Part shown: positions 13,625-25,500 of the stretch, in pieces
Numbering within the stretch: position 1 is the stretch's first letter
Layout: every line of letters begins with the position of its first letter
NCBI GenBank assembly: GCA_026874595.1
Contig: CM049316.1
Span: 3,238,339 to 3,302,338 of the forward strand
Reading direction: 5' to 3'
Length of the DNA: 64,000 nucleotides
Source of the DNA: Sipunculus nudus
Taxonomy: Eukaryota; Annelida; Sipuncula; Golfingiida; Sipunculidae
Translations under genes and position numbers: made by a program
Notes under the pieces: generated by a model
What the model saw: the letters and a program-made list of their open reading frames with translations, nothing else
Databases searched by the model: none
What the model was told of the DNA's origin: nothing

Positions 13625-13822
13625 CTACCAAGTTCCAGTCATGATTGAGACTGTTAGTGATACCAGAATCCGGTAGCTGGAGCTCAAGTTCGCCGTCGTC
13701 GGGTTTTCCGTTACTTCCTTTTGGACAGGGGATCCAAGTAGTGGATGGTTATAACATTCCATTCTAACTGCATGCATGTATGATTCCGCCATTTCCCGGT
13801 CGTGTGATATAACCTTAGCCAT
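13625..13822 (-). CDS. Weak candidate exon, hypothetical
   Basis: A 65-codon minus-strand frame beginning M-A-K-V-I-S-H-D-R-E-M-A-E-S-Y, with protein-like composition in otherwise AT-rich DNA. A TTTTTGTGAG directly before the ATG could be an acceptor and CTG then GTATCA a donor. No domain recognised, no partner exon seen. Confidence 0.13.
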   Translation of the reverse strand: MAKVISHDREMAESYMHAVRMECYNHPLLGSPVQKEVTENPTTANLSSSYRILVSLTVSIMTGTW

Positions 13823-15823
13823 CTCACAAAAACCAACTTTTGCGGAACTGTCAACTAATCAACAGTCATGGGCTATCAGGAAACTCAAAGCGTGCGGGTT
13901 CACTTCTGCCTTGAACCTCATCGATTGATATGAGGAGTCGTGTAATATTCTTTGTCTTTCGCCTTACATGTTCTGGAACAGCAGCAAGGAATCCTCCGTT
14001 CTCCTCCTTTACTTATGTCTGCAAGCTTTAAGCCTTAACCGCTCTTCTTCGTCTTACCCCAATTATACAATATCCACAAAGGTTCCTATGATTAGTATAG
14101 GCCTAATGCAACAGTTACATAATGTTACATTTTGCAAATAAAAGCACCTTTTTCTGTTTTCATGTATTCCATGACTACCTTGAGCTAGCTGCTTCCACGG
14201 ATGTCTTTATCAGCAGCTGTCCTCCTGTTTCTAATCCTGCATTTGGTCTCCCTTTGTACATATTTTTGCGTCAATGGACATTCGTCCATAATTGCTGTTG
14301 TTTTATCTTTACCGGTAACATGTCTTTTGCCTTTTAACTCGGTGTTTTCATTGTTTCATAAACTGGTGTTGTTTATATATTATTGAGGGCTAGTGTTGGT
14401 AATTCTTCATTTAGTTGTTATAGTCTTGAGTATTGTTGGTGTACATCTTTCTGGAAAATATGCCCTTTTTTTGGCTCACCTTTATGCCATCATCCTTGTC
14501 TCAGTACCACGCTGCAGTGCAGACATCTTTGACTGATGCAACTTCGGTGCTAAAAGTAGGGTTTGGTTGCCATCCAGTTCGTTAATGTGTGAATGTCAGT
14601 GAATGAAAGATGAAAGGAGGGAGATAAAAAAAACTCTAACACATGCAGCGACCATTAGACAATTATTTTCTCTTGTTGCCCCGTGTTTTTCTGAAAATAC
14701 ATTCGATTGAGTACGCCACTGATAAACAACTTTGTCTCTTTTCACTGGTTAAATTGGTTAAGGAGACCTGATCAGTTGCAGGGTGCGGCTAGCCCTATAG
14801 CTGTTGCCCTGAGCATTGTTTCAAGCCATCCTCCCATCTATCTGTTTCTTGCTGATTTTTTGCCAGCCGGAAAAATCGGTAGGATCGGTAGATATGATGA
14901 TGCTGCCGGCCGGATTTTAAAAATCATCTGACTGGAAAATGTGCATAAAAATATTGACAATGTCAAATTTGCTATAGATGTGATGACGGAACCGAAAAAT
15001 CGGCCGATTTTTAGCCTTGATTCTTTCATCATGACGACATAAGCAATCCAGAGGACGAAACAAAAGTGACAAAAATTGTTTTAAAAATCTGGTGATTTGC
15101 ACACGTAATCATGATTCTGCTCGTTAGGTTTTCATATTTAAGTTTAACTCTTCTGTTCGTTTTAGTATTTCTATTATTATTAGTTACATGATGTTTTTCA
15201 GTGGAATCTTCCTCTGTGCTGGTTCATTTAATCCATATTTTTCCTAATTCCGATATTTTATGAGCTAAAGTTTATATAAAAGACCTGCATAACATTTTAT
15301 GACCTGAAGGTAAATTTCTCACTGAGCGTAAAGAAAATACTCCTTATATGTCTGATAACGTTTGACTGTGTACATACAATCCAAGGCATCTTGTAAAAGG
15401 GTTACCGATCTAATAATAAACATTTGCAATGTAAAAGCACTTGCTATATAGTATTGTAAAATAAAATTTTTAGTTCTTGTAAAATTCACGTGGCTGATGA
15501 TTCAAGTCGCGGAGTTAATATTTATATAGTCAATGTGTTAAATAGCCTATATTCTGTTTTTAATAACCTTTGAGAATTAATATAATATGCGAAGACCGGC
15601 AAAGATCATTAATTTATCGACTCACTGGTTAGATTATTCATGATAAATACACCCATGCGTTTGATTTCTACGGTTAAACTAACGTACGTTACTGAGTCAA
15701 CCAATGTGACACCTTCCGATCTTTCGCCATACTTACTTTGGTATAATCCAACAGCTCCGTCGGTCAGGTTTTGAACGGCATTTTTAAACGATCACGCTGA
15801 GCCAGGTTCAGCAAATGTAAAAA

Positions 15824-15826
<3 letters not shown>

Positions 15827-15886
<60 letters not shown>
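15827..15886. repeat. (TA)30 microsatellite
   Basis: An uninterrupted run of TA dinucleotides, 60 bases long. Confidence 0.97.
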
Positions 15887-15889
<3 letters not shown>

Positions 15890-18483
15890 GTACATTCTGT
15901 GTCAATCACAAAAAGTTAACTCAGTTTTGTGTGCATACAAGAGCATATCGTTGTCCTAAATGGTTAGCAATAGTATAATTTCGAATTTGGCGATGAGGGC
16001 TTCGGCTGGTTCTTTCAAACCTGAAATTCTGTTGCCTTTATTACTTATGATACTTATGGATACTAGAAAATCACAAACGGTGACTTTATAATTGGCAAAT
16101 GACTCTCATGAGGACACACATGGTGACATGACCCTATACCCACTGCGCCTCTCAGTGGCGCCAAGGTACATGCCATGTTCCGACCACATGTAACCTTGAG
16201 CAGACGACATTGTGAAATATACAACTATAAGAATGTGCCGGAAGCGCTGCTTTCCTTGCCACTGGCGCCGACGAAAGCGAGAGCTGTGCCTCTGTCAGAT
16301 AACAGTACTAAAAGCTCTATGTTTGTTGTTTTATTAATGTTCCCTATAAATATTTTCAAAGCAAGATTTAATTATATTTGCTACACGTTAACGTCAAAGG
16401 TTTAAAGTGACGCTTCAACGCGTATAAATTTCAAATTGTATAACAAGAGATGTCACGTTTCTATTTAACCCAAAAACATATATTGCTGCATGGTATTAAA
16501 CCTCTATGGGATTTTCCCACGCACGCACCCTCGCCCGGAAATGTTAGAACATGTCAATCAAATGATGTAATCTGGCGATCCAATTGACACAAAACAGTTA
16601 CTTGATTGCGGTTGACGGTATAATGTCCTTTTTGTTGACATATTTTTTAGTGATTAACATGTCATGGTTGTACCCCTGCAATGTTACTGCTATTACACGT
16701 CAATGGAAAACTTGAGATGATTCCAGGAAAGTAAGGCTTTAGCTGCCACAAGTTTAGCTTGTTTAAAGTTTAGCATTTTAGCTCTAATGTGACCTAATTA
16801 AGCCCCCGCCTGTAGGGAGGGGAGGCTTAGGGGTTGATGAGTTTATATATCAACATTTTGGTAAACCAATGTATTAAAAACATGTTATTATTTATATATT
16901 ATACCTAGCACTGTGCATATAGAAGACGATTCCATGCAGAAAGTTAAAAAAAAAGCATATCATTCATATCATGTGATTATCTTCATGCTCATTCAATTGC
17001 GTCTATGTCTATCCTTTAAACATAATTGTATCAAATAATTTTGTCAGTGGACTATTTTATTTCGCTCGAGTGCAAAACCGTTGATTATAATATTTTTTCT
17101 CTTTCCTTTTTTTGTTCTTTTTTTCCTTTCTTCTGTCTCTCTTAGCGCAAGATCTCCATTATGTCTGGATAAAAATAAATCCTTTAGTCACAATATTAGT
17201 CGTGTGACAGATTTGCAGCTGATATTTATTTTTGACCTTTAAATTATTGACATTGACCGAGGTTGTACACTCCATGTCCGATTTCCCATTATCGCTCGGT
17301 TCTGTCCGTTTACGTGCTCTCCAAAACGACTGGCTTCAGAAAATGACCGTTGGTCAGAGAAATAATCACAGGTAACAGATTTGCTCCTAATATTTTTTTT
17401 TACCAAACTTGCAAGCTACATATAGCCTATCCGAGCTTAGCTGTCCCTATTACCGGTCACTCGCGGCATATAGGGAAGGGGACATGGCTGGAAAGCCGGT
17501 GGGTGTGCATGGGGTTTTAGGGAGATTGGAGGGGTGGGGTAGGCTTTTCTTTCGATTGCGATTGCAGACAGCTAGAGTCTTAATGTAAGTTTGACGTCAC
17601 AAATTTTTAGATTTCCTTACGTCCCTTGGCTTGACATTACGGTGCAAGGAGTAAGTGCGTGATGGTCGTGTCTGTAAATGGCACTTCTATAATAGAGGAC
17701 AATATCTCTGATACATTAATGTACGTTCAAGAATATGGGCAGTTGATATATGGGTTCATATATAACGGAAGTGTAAATTCGAATACCTATTTTACAGGTC
17801 CCCGGGTTTTATGAGGGTTCCCATAATTTCTTTATTTAATTTTCAGGTTCTTTTCCAGGTTTTCCGTGGACATAAATTTGGATGTTCAAGGTTTTTTTTG
17901 CACGGCCTCCTTAACCAGCCCTCCATCTGATCCTCCAACACATAATGAAAACTTAGATAACATGTTAAAGTGTGCCTTCCTTCTCTCGGTCAGTCCCAAA
18001 ACAGCAATTGGAAATCTATCTTTTTTTTTAAAGAAAATTCACAAAATTGGTTGAATACAAACACTTTCAGGGCCTTGTGAAAACCTAAATAATTGAAGGA
18101 TTTTCCAGGATGGGAACCCTGTTCATGGAACAGAAAAAATGCAGAACAATGTATATCAGGTTAACTCTAAAAGTTTATAAATATGGAAAATAAACCTGTT
18201 AATCTTTATTAACGTCAATGACTCGATAACGACCGGACCTTATTTGCCCTGTTCGAACACGCAGGTCCATTCATGATTGACAGGAGAAGAATGACGGATA
18301 CTTTGGGATGACTATTTAGTTACCTAAATTGTCTTTTTATAATGAAACAAAAAAAAAAGTCAAGAAGAGGTGTCACAAGTGGAGTTGATGAAAAAGCGCA
18401 TGTGTTTAATCACAATTTTTGCCAACAGTTTTCCTTTATTAATTAAGCTTCTCTCCATAGGTATTAAACAAGCAACGGTTGAT

Positions 18484-18488
<5 letters not shown>
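15887..18488. other. Non-coding, nothing recognised
   Basis: AT-rich; short frames only on either strand, none with splice context or recognisable motifs. Confidence 0.45.

Positions 18489-18547
<59 letters not shown>
18489..18547. repeat. (TA)n microsatellite
   Basis: A continuous TA run of 59 bases. Frames through it (I-Y-I-Y) are artefacts. Confidence 0.97.
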
Positions 18548-18551
<4 letters not shown>

Positions 18552-20339
18552 ATTTAGGTCCAAATTTTGTATGAGGAACGTTTTATGCTCGGTCCACGGG
18601 GTTTTCTTGTCTTTTTTCTCTTTTTCCACTGTTCATTTTTGCGCTAATTCTCCAAGAGTGGCCTTTGGTTTTGGCCCTGGTCCAAGGCCGTACGCCAGTT
18701 CTACACGTCAGTCTATATATGCTCAGATGACGGCGACGGACGGAATCTTCCCGTAGTCGCTGGACGACTGCACACCTCCAGCTTTTATTTATTGTTGTCC
18801 ATCAAAGTCTGTGCCCCTAATTTTCGCAAAGGGCAGCGCAACGCCGTCTTTGAGCCTGAGAACCACCGCTGCGCAGGTCCGACTTGAACAGAACCAATTA
18901 CGGCTAGAAGAGGACATGAGTTCTCCTCTGGAAGCCACCTGTAAACTAGTATGAAACGGCGGCATCACTGCATGTTTATATGTAGGACGGGCATGCGCGC
19001 GCGCAGTCGGGTAAACCATTCTGTCCATTCCGTTGCTCTTTAAATTCTTAGCTTGTAAAACGGTATAAATATAATGTTAAAAATGATCAGCCATGATCAC
19101 ACATGATCAGCACAAGAGACTCCATTAGTTTTAGAACACGAGCACCTATGGCACAGAGGGTGTAAACCTCTGCGATGGACTCGTGTTTGTCCCAATCAGA
19201 TATATATGTACAGACATAAATGTTTACATGAAATCGTAGGCAGCATGTATAAGTCTATTTCTGGATGGGCTTTTTTGGATGATAAATGTTAGTATCTGGA
19301 ATTTATTAATATATAAATATGGAAATGAAGATAATCTCAATTATTCATTTTGCTCCAAGTTTTGCCCGTAAACCGATCCAAAAGGTATAAATTAATATAA
19401 TTAGTAGTAATTATGACCATATAACCAGTATACGTATGTAAATGTTGAGCTATTAGCGTTGCCTTGACTTCCAAAGGGTAACCACTCAAACAGTCCAAAG
19501 GGGACCGGGTTAATGGTTCAAACACTCGGATGGTAATACCACGTGTTGTAACTCTACATCACAGCGCTGGGGAATCCCCGTATGTTGTACGTGTAGCAGG
19601 TACAGCCTGGATGACTAAGGGGCCCCTCCACCTGCCAGGTTTGTTTTTTTTAACCCTGGCAACAAGCGCGAGCGAACACCTGCAGCTCCCGTACATATAT
19701 ACACGGCACAGTCCTGCATCTTTGTCGCTTCCGGAAATGTTGCGGCATTACCTGTTTGTGGCAATATGCAAATATAACAGGAATTTACGACTGCGGGGGT
19801 CGAAGTATGCAATTATATACTTTTGTTTCAGCGCCAGCCTGCCTATTTCCCATAATAACACCCCCTTTCGTTGTGTTAGTGATGCGTAAAACGGTCACAT
19901 AACCTCAGTGTGTCTACACTGGTATATTTTGTTTGTATAGAATTGTGGGCTCCAGGTCTGTGCGCATATACCCGTGCACGAAGCCTCACATGAGCACAGT
20001 GTAAACGGAAAGGGACTTTTTGCGACACCCTGTAGGTGAGGCGCCTAACAGGTGTAGACCCATTTTATCAAGAGTTCATTTATGTAGAATGTATGGTTAT
20101 GTGAACTCACGAGTCGGCACTGTCAAATAATGTTCCACGCACGGCAAACTGTTCAAATTGGTGTCTCCTGATATTTTTTGCTATGCGGCAGGCCCGTACA
20201 ATTGTTGATTTTACCGGCACAACGGCCATTAAACTTCAATCATACGGACTAAAATGACACACCCCCTACCGGAAAACACACTCGGTATGTATAGAACTGG
20301 TCGTACGTATTGTATATACTAATGGTTCTTGAGCAAAAA
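18548..20339. other. Upstream region of the Ig gene, no gene seen
   Basis: Somewhat richer in GC from about 18580-19030 and 19530-20040 than the flanks, with no frame that looks coding. Could hold distal regulatory sequence; nothing specific is recognisable. Confidence 0.35.
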
Positions 20340-20951
20340 AATATATAAATATATATATATATAAACGCTAGAAACTGATACGTCCGAAAATCGCCCAGCA
20401 GCACTGGGCGATGCAGCCTTCGAAGTAAGTGACCAGCCTGTACGGGAGACTGACCACTCGCCGGTCAGCCGGGCTGTAACACAAGTCCAATAAAGTGGTG
20501 GCCAGCACGTTCTTCAAACAGAGCTTGGTTGTTGATCACAGAAATCGATCTGGCCTGCTGGATGCTCCGGTCTGCAGCTCGTGGATGGACTAGCAGCATC
20601 TTTCTCGGGTGATATATACTAATATGTAATGTTATGGTCGGCAGTGCGTCCATCCGTGCGTGCGTCTGTCACTCGAGCGCGACTGCCCCCTCGGAGTGGT
20701 ACAGTCACGACGGAAGCCACGGTACGATGTGGGCTCGATAGCGTGTATCGTTAAAGGACTTTCACCTGGAGTGATATCACTGGTTGTATATGTACACTGT
20801 CTGTGGTTACGACTGAAGGAAGTTCCTGAGACGCTCGCGCCCCCACATACCTTACAAACGGGCTCCACACATGTAGTCAGCGTGGAAATGCTCAGACAAA
20901 CGAACACAGTTTACCAACAGTTTGGATGCGTGTTGGAGTGATTTGTTATAC
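20340..20951 (+). promoter_or_regulatory. Candidate promoter / 5' UTR of the Ig gene
   Basis: This stretch is distinctly richer in GC and CpG than the surrounding AT-rich DNA and lies directly upstream of the signal-peptide exon. A TATATAAA occurs at 20358-20365, but it sits inside an AT-repeat, so its value as a TATA box is low. A 9-bp perfect-stem hairpin follows at 20390-20412. No transcription start can be fixed from sequence alone; a 5' UTR intron is also possible. Confidence 0.3.
20390..20412. repeat. Perfect 9-bp inverted repeat upstream of exon 1
   Basis: ATCGCCCAG and CTGGGCGAT are exact reverse complements separated by CAGCA. If transcribed in the 5' leader it would form a stable hairpin; as DNA it could be a dyad binding site. 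Confidence 0.6.
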
Positions 20952-21012
20952 ATGATGGCAGCACGCAGGCTGGTATGTTGCGGGATCTACGCTGTACTTC
21001 TTTGGACATGCG
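20952..21012 (+). CDS. Exon 1: signal peptide of the Ig protein
   Basis: It encodes MMAARRLVCCGIYAVLLWTC and the first base of codon 21. Two Met codons stand in tandem (20952 and 20955), so either could start. Arg5-Arg6 form a basic n-region followed by a hydrophobic core, as expected of a cleaved signal peptide for the secretory pathway. The exon ends in phase 1 at a strong donor (GTGAGT at 21013), matching the phase-1 acceptor of exon 2. Its distance from exon 2 (23.7 kb) is large, so the link is inferred from phase and domain logic and is not shown by a continuous ORF. Confidence 0.75.
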
Positions 21013-22492
21013 GTGAGTACTGACATTTATAATTAATAGGGTGTGTCACCTTCATACCACATCTTACTCCGATCTCCTGTTTACCTGCTCGGTTCAAGGC
21101 TTATTAGCGCTCTCCAGCCGTCTATATTTGACTCAATCTTCATGACATACGATTAAATCTAATTGTTAACGCTCCGTTTCATGTGAGATTAACTAGCACG
21201 TTAAGCTACATGTCAACGCCACGCCCCTTTTGTTATCAGAGCTTTGGCAAATGCTGGCGTTCCGTGATCAACATAGAGAATCAAGAAAATAATTGACCAT
21301 TTGTTTATTATACCTTATCTTGATATGACTGATGAATAACCAAACTTTATAACATCACAAAGTTTTTTTTTGTGATGTATGTTTATTTAAGGAAATTTTA
21401 TAGAATAGAAAAATAACCGTTAAGCTAAAACAACACCGTGTTCTAACGATGGAACTGCATTGAGAGGAAAAATTGTGTTTGATTTTCTGTTTATTCATAA
21501 GTATCAACACTAAAATTACTAAAATGATTTTTAAAAATCATGATTTATAATCATCTGGTATAAAGTTTTAATTACTCAAGTATTAGGTTAGCAGAAATAA
21601 CGGCAGTGAACAGAACACCAAGCACAGGGTGTCCTCCTTGGTCTCCTTCATTATATCTGAACTGAATAACCCAAACAAACACCCCTACACACACATCAGC
21701 CCCCTCGCACTCAATATATATACCGCTTATTTCCAGGCTGCGCCTTTGTGCATGATACTGGTACAATGGATTCCGTGTGTATAAACAGAAGTGGTATATA
21801 AAGATGATAGATGGAAAGAAAGACTGAGTCAAATTCAGTATGGAGAAGCACCACTTAGTCATGTAAATAAAACCCGAGCTGAGGGATACTGCGTGCATGA
21901 TTTAAATGATAAAATGTTATTTTTATTATAATGGGCGGTAATCGGAGGATCGTCTTATCTCTGCCATTGGATAAACAAAACACAGATGATATATCACCAT
22001 GGACACAGGAATACGTTATACCTTTTGACGTCAGTAAAGGCCGAACAATTATTAACCATAAAAAAAACCCGCAAGCTATAGTACCTCTTTACTATGGCGT
22101 TATTTTTATGTTTTTGCTGTTATTTGACAGGATGTAAAATACGAGTTTATTAATCTATACTATAGACATTTTTCATTAGGTGCGCAAAAAATAAAAAAAA
22201 AATGAAGTCAGTTAAGACTAATTAGTAACATGTGCAAATTTGCAAATTCTGGGCATAATTTCCTTGTGACATGAAAAACAAGACTATTAACAACGTTGTA
22301 ATGAGAATTGCAATTCACGCACACGAAAAATTAAACAGAGAATTAACCTTAATTACTTCTACATATGTTTGCTCTTATTATCAGCTAGCCGTGTTAAGGA
22401 CAGGATGCATGAACTCTGAAGAAAAACAACACTGTAAATTCACAACAGTCTGTTTCACGGGGTGCGACCCGATTATCAGATGAATGTGGTTA

Positions 22493-22556
<64 letters not shown>

Positions 22557-25500
22557 AAATATGGATTTATATATTTATATGTGTGTGTGTGTGTCGAAGC
22601 CTAACTTCGATTTTAATTAATATTATAAATACATATACACAAAGACAGACCCACATGTCAGGAGAACCCATGTAGAAGCACAGAGTCTGTTAAAGTTCAT
22701 GCTTCTGGTATATTGCAGTGATGTAATTACGTATAGGTTACCAATATCAATATCGTACTTAGCAGTGACTTATTAACATTATTCTACGTTTAACTAAACA
22801 ACTGAGCATCTCGTTTATATCCGTGCCTCATTTAACCGACATTTCAAGAATATACGCAAATATATATACAGGGGGTATATACACCGAACATTTCTTCGTT
22901 TAGCAGTATATAGAGAAATCTACTGCAACATCTTCAAAAGATATAATATTCTTTTCCTCTTCGTGTAATGTGAGGTTTGAGACTTAAACATAATATCATT
23001 TGACACACAAACACATATATATATCATCTATTTCGGAAAATATATAGATTTATAATATTAACCTCAAGTCAGAACCGTAAACTCTCCCATGCCGTCTAAG
23101 ACGATGCTTCACCAAAACAATTACGACAATAAGTCATATATTTTTTATCCCCTTTCCCTATACCCCTATAAGATATGTTGCATGCAGGGGATAAAAAGTG
23201 CACGGAGAAATCAGTGAATTGCAAAATAAATCCCATATAGTACGCCTGTATTATTAATTATCGTATATAGTTATTTTCAGAATTCGAACAACTGTTATAC
23301 TAACACACTGACAAACTATTTTACCTTTACAGTTATGTGCATGGTAATAAATCCACAGTTGATAAATACAAGCCTGCAAGCGGACGGAAAGAGAAATATG
23401 AACATTTAGCACACCTTTATAATATTTAACACCGCCATGCACAAACAAAACATATATAAATACATGCATATATAGACATTTATTATATAGGCCCCGATGC
23501 AAACATTATATTCACGGCTAATTTTTACATGCGAGTGTGAGAACTTCCGCTTTCAGTCGACTTAACGGAACATCATAATGAACACATCTACAGATATGGT
23601 TTTATCAGCTGGTGACGCATATATTTCTTGTATACATTATGTCATATCGGAGGCCGGCAAATTACTATAAAATTATCGGATGTTTATACAGAGCACGTGT
23701 CATGTATCCCCAGATGACTCATTTGGTAAAAGACACGGTTATACAGGAAGTCATGCCAATTAATGGAGATGCTGATGTCATCACATAGGTTTTCATGGGA
23801 ATGTGCATGCATGCGCCCGGTTTTGCTTTCACATACTTAGTTTATAGCCGTTCATTATTAATGTTGATATATTTCTCGAATTAACGCGTACGGAAGTGAA
23901 GTGGTTCACTCTTTAGTTTATTTTTACAAATTACCGATATATGTTCTGCAGCTTAATTTGCATTCCGAAATGCTGTTTCTGAGAATAAATAAATATACAC
24001 TAATTATCATTTTCTATCTAACTCAGTCTCTCTCTAACCCATTATTTATACACACAACTCTAGTTGAATTTATCGCGTGTTATTAATACATGTATATAGG
24101 TGGATAACTATGCACTCAAACTATGCAAAAGTATATTAACTAATCAGTGGTTTGTAAGTTCTGCATGAAAGATCGGCGGGTGTTATGTGTTCCCCTTATA
24201 TTCTGGTCCACCCGCTGAAAACATTGCATCTGCACGTTACGAGTGGCCCGAGACAGGGAAGGGACTATACAGATTAGAGAATGTCGAAAACGATTTGAAG
24301 AGAATGGTAAAGGTATAGAGTGCATGAGAAATGAGGAATTCTAAGTTTGACTGGAGGGTCAAATGACCGTATATAATTATAGCAGAATTGATAGTGAACA
24401 ACATGTACAGGAACACACCATTTGTCACTGTCTGATCCCGGTTTCTACTGATCGAAAGGAATTAACTGCTTGAAAAATTCTAGGTACATGCAGTTTTTAT
24501 TGCATAAATAAACGAACTGCTTGTCAGTTTCAGGACACAATTCTTTGTGCTCAAAGGAACTATAGCTGCTTGTCAGTTTCTGGCCACAGTTCTTATTGCT
24601 CAAAGGAACTAGCTGCTTGTCAGTTTCTGGACACAATTCTTAATGCCCAAAGGAACTAGCTCCTTGTCAGTTTCTGGACACAATTCTTAATGCCCAAAGG
24701 AACTAACTGCTTGTCAGTTTCTGGACACAATTCTTAATGCCCAAAGGAACTAGCTGCTTGTCAGTTTCTGGACACAATTCTTTTTGCTCAAAGGAACTAG
24801 CTGCTTGTCAGTTTCTGGAGACAGTTCTTATTGCGCAAAGGAACTAGCTGCTTGTCAGTTTCTGGAGACAGTTCTTATTGCGCAAAGGAACTAGCTGCTT
24901 GTCAGTTTCTGGACACAATTCTTAATGCCCAAAGGAACTAGCTCCTTGTCAGTTTCTGGACACAATTCTTAATGCCCAAAGGAACTAACTGCTTGTCAGT
25001 TTCTGGACACAATTCTTAATGCCCAAAGGAACTAGCTGCTTGTCAGTTTCTGGACACAATTCTTTTTGCTCAAAGGAACTAGCTGCTTGTCAGTTTCTGG
25101 AGACAGTTCTTATTGCGCAAAGGAACTAGCTGCTTGTCAGTTTCTGGAGACAGTTCTTATTGCGCAAAGGAACTAGCTGCTTGTCAGTTTCTGGACACAA
25201 TTCTTAATGCCCAAAGGAACTAGCTCCTTGTCAGTTTCTGGACACAATTCTTAATGCCCAAAGGAACTAACTGCTTGTCAGTTTCTGGACACAATTCTTA
25301 TTGCGCAAAGGAACTAGCTGCTTGTCAGTTTCTGGACACAGTCCTTATTACCTAAAGTAACTAACTGCTTGTCAGTTTCTGGACACAATTCTTTATGCCC
25401 AAAGGAACTAGCTGCTTGTCAATTTCTGGACACAGTTCTTATTGCCCAAAAGGAACTAACTGCTTGTCAGTTTCTGGACACAGTTCTTAATGCCCAAAGG

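Larger units (their letters stand above)
8696..15826. other. Non-coding AT-rich stretch with a few isolated signals
   Basis: Apart from two weak minus-strand exon candidates (10211-10441 and 13625-13822) and a pair of CRE-like sites (12792-12847), I see only AT-rich sequence, short TA tracts and a region near 14830-15010 with scattered GCCGGAAAAATCGG-like motifs in both orientations. Confidence 0.4.

Noticed and set aside
18360-18756. Frames with long I-Y-I-Y runs on both strands
   Set aside because: Product of the (TA)n microsatellite at 18489-18547.
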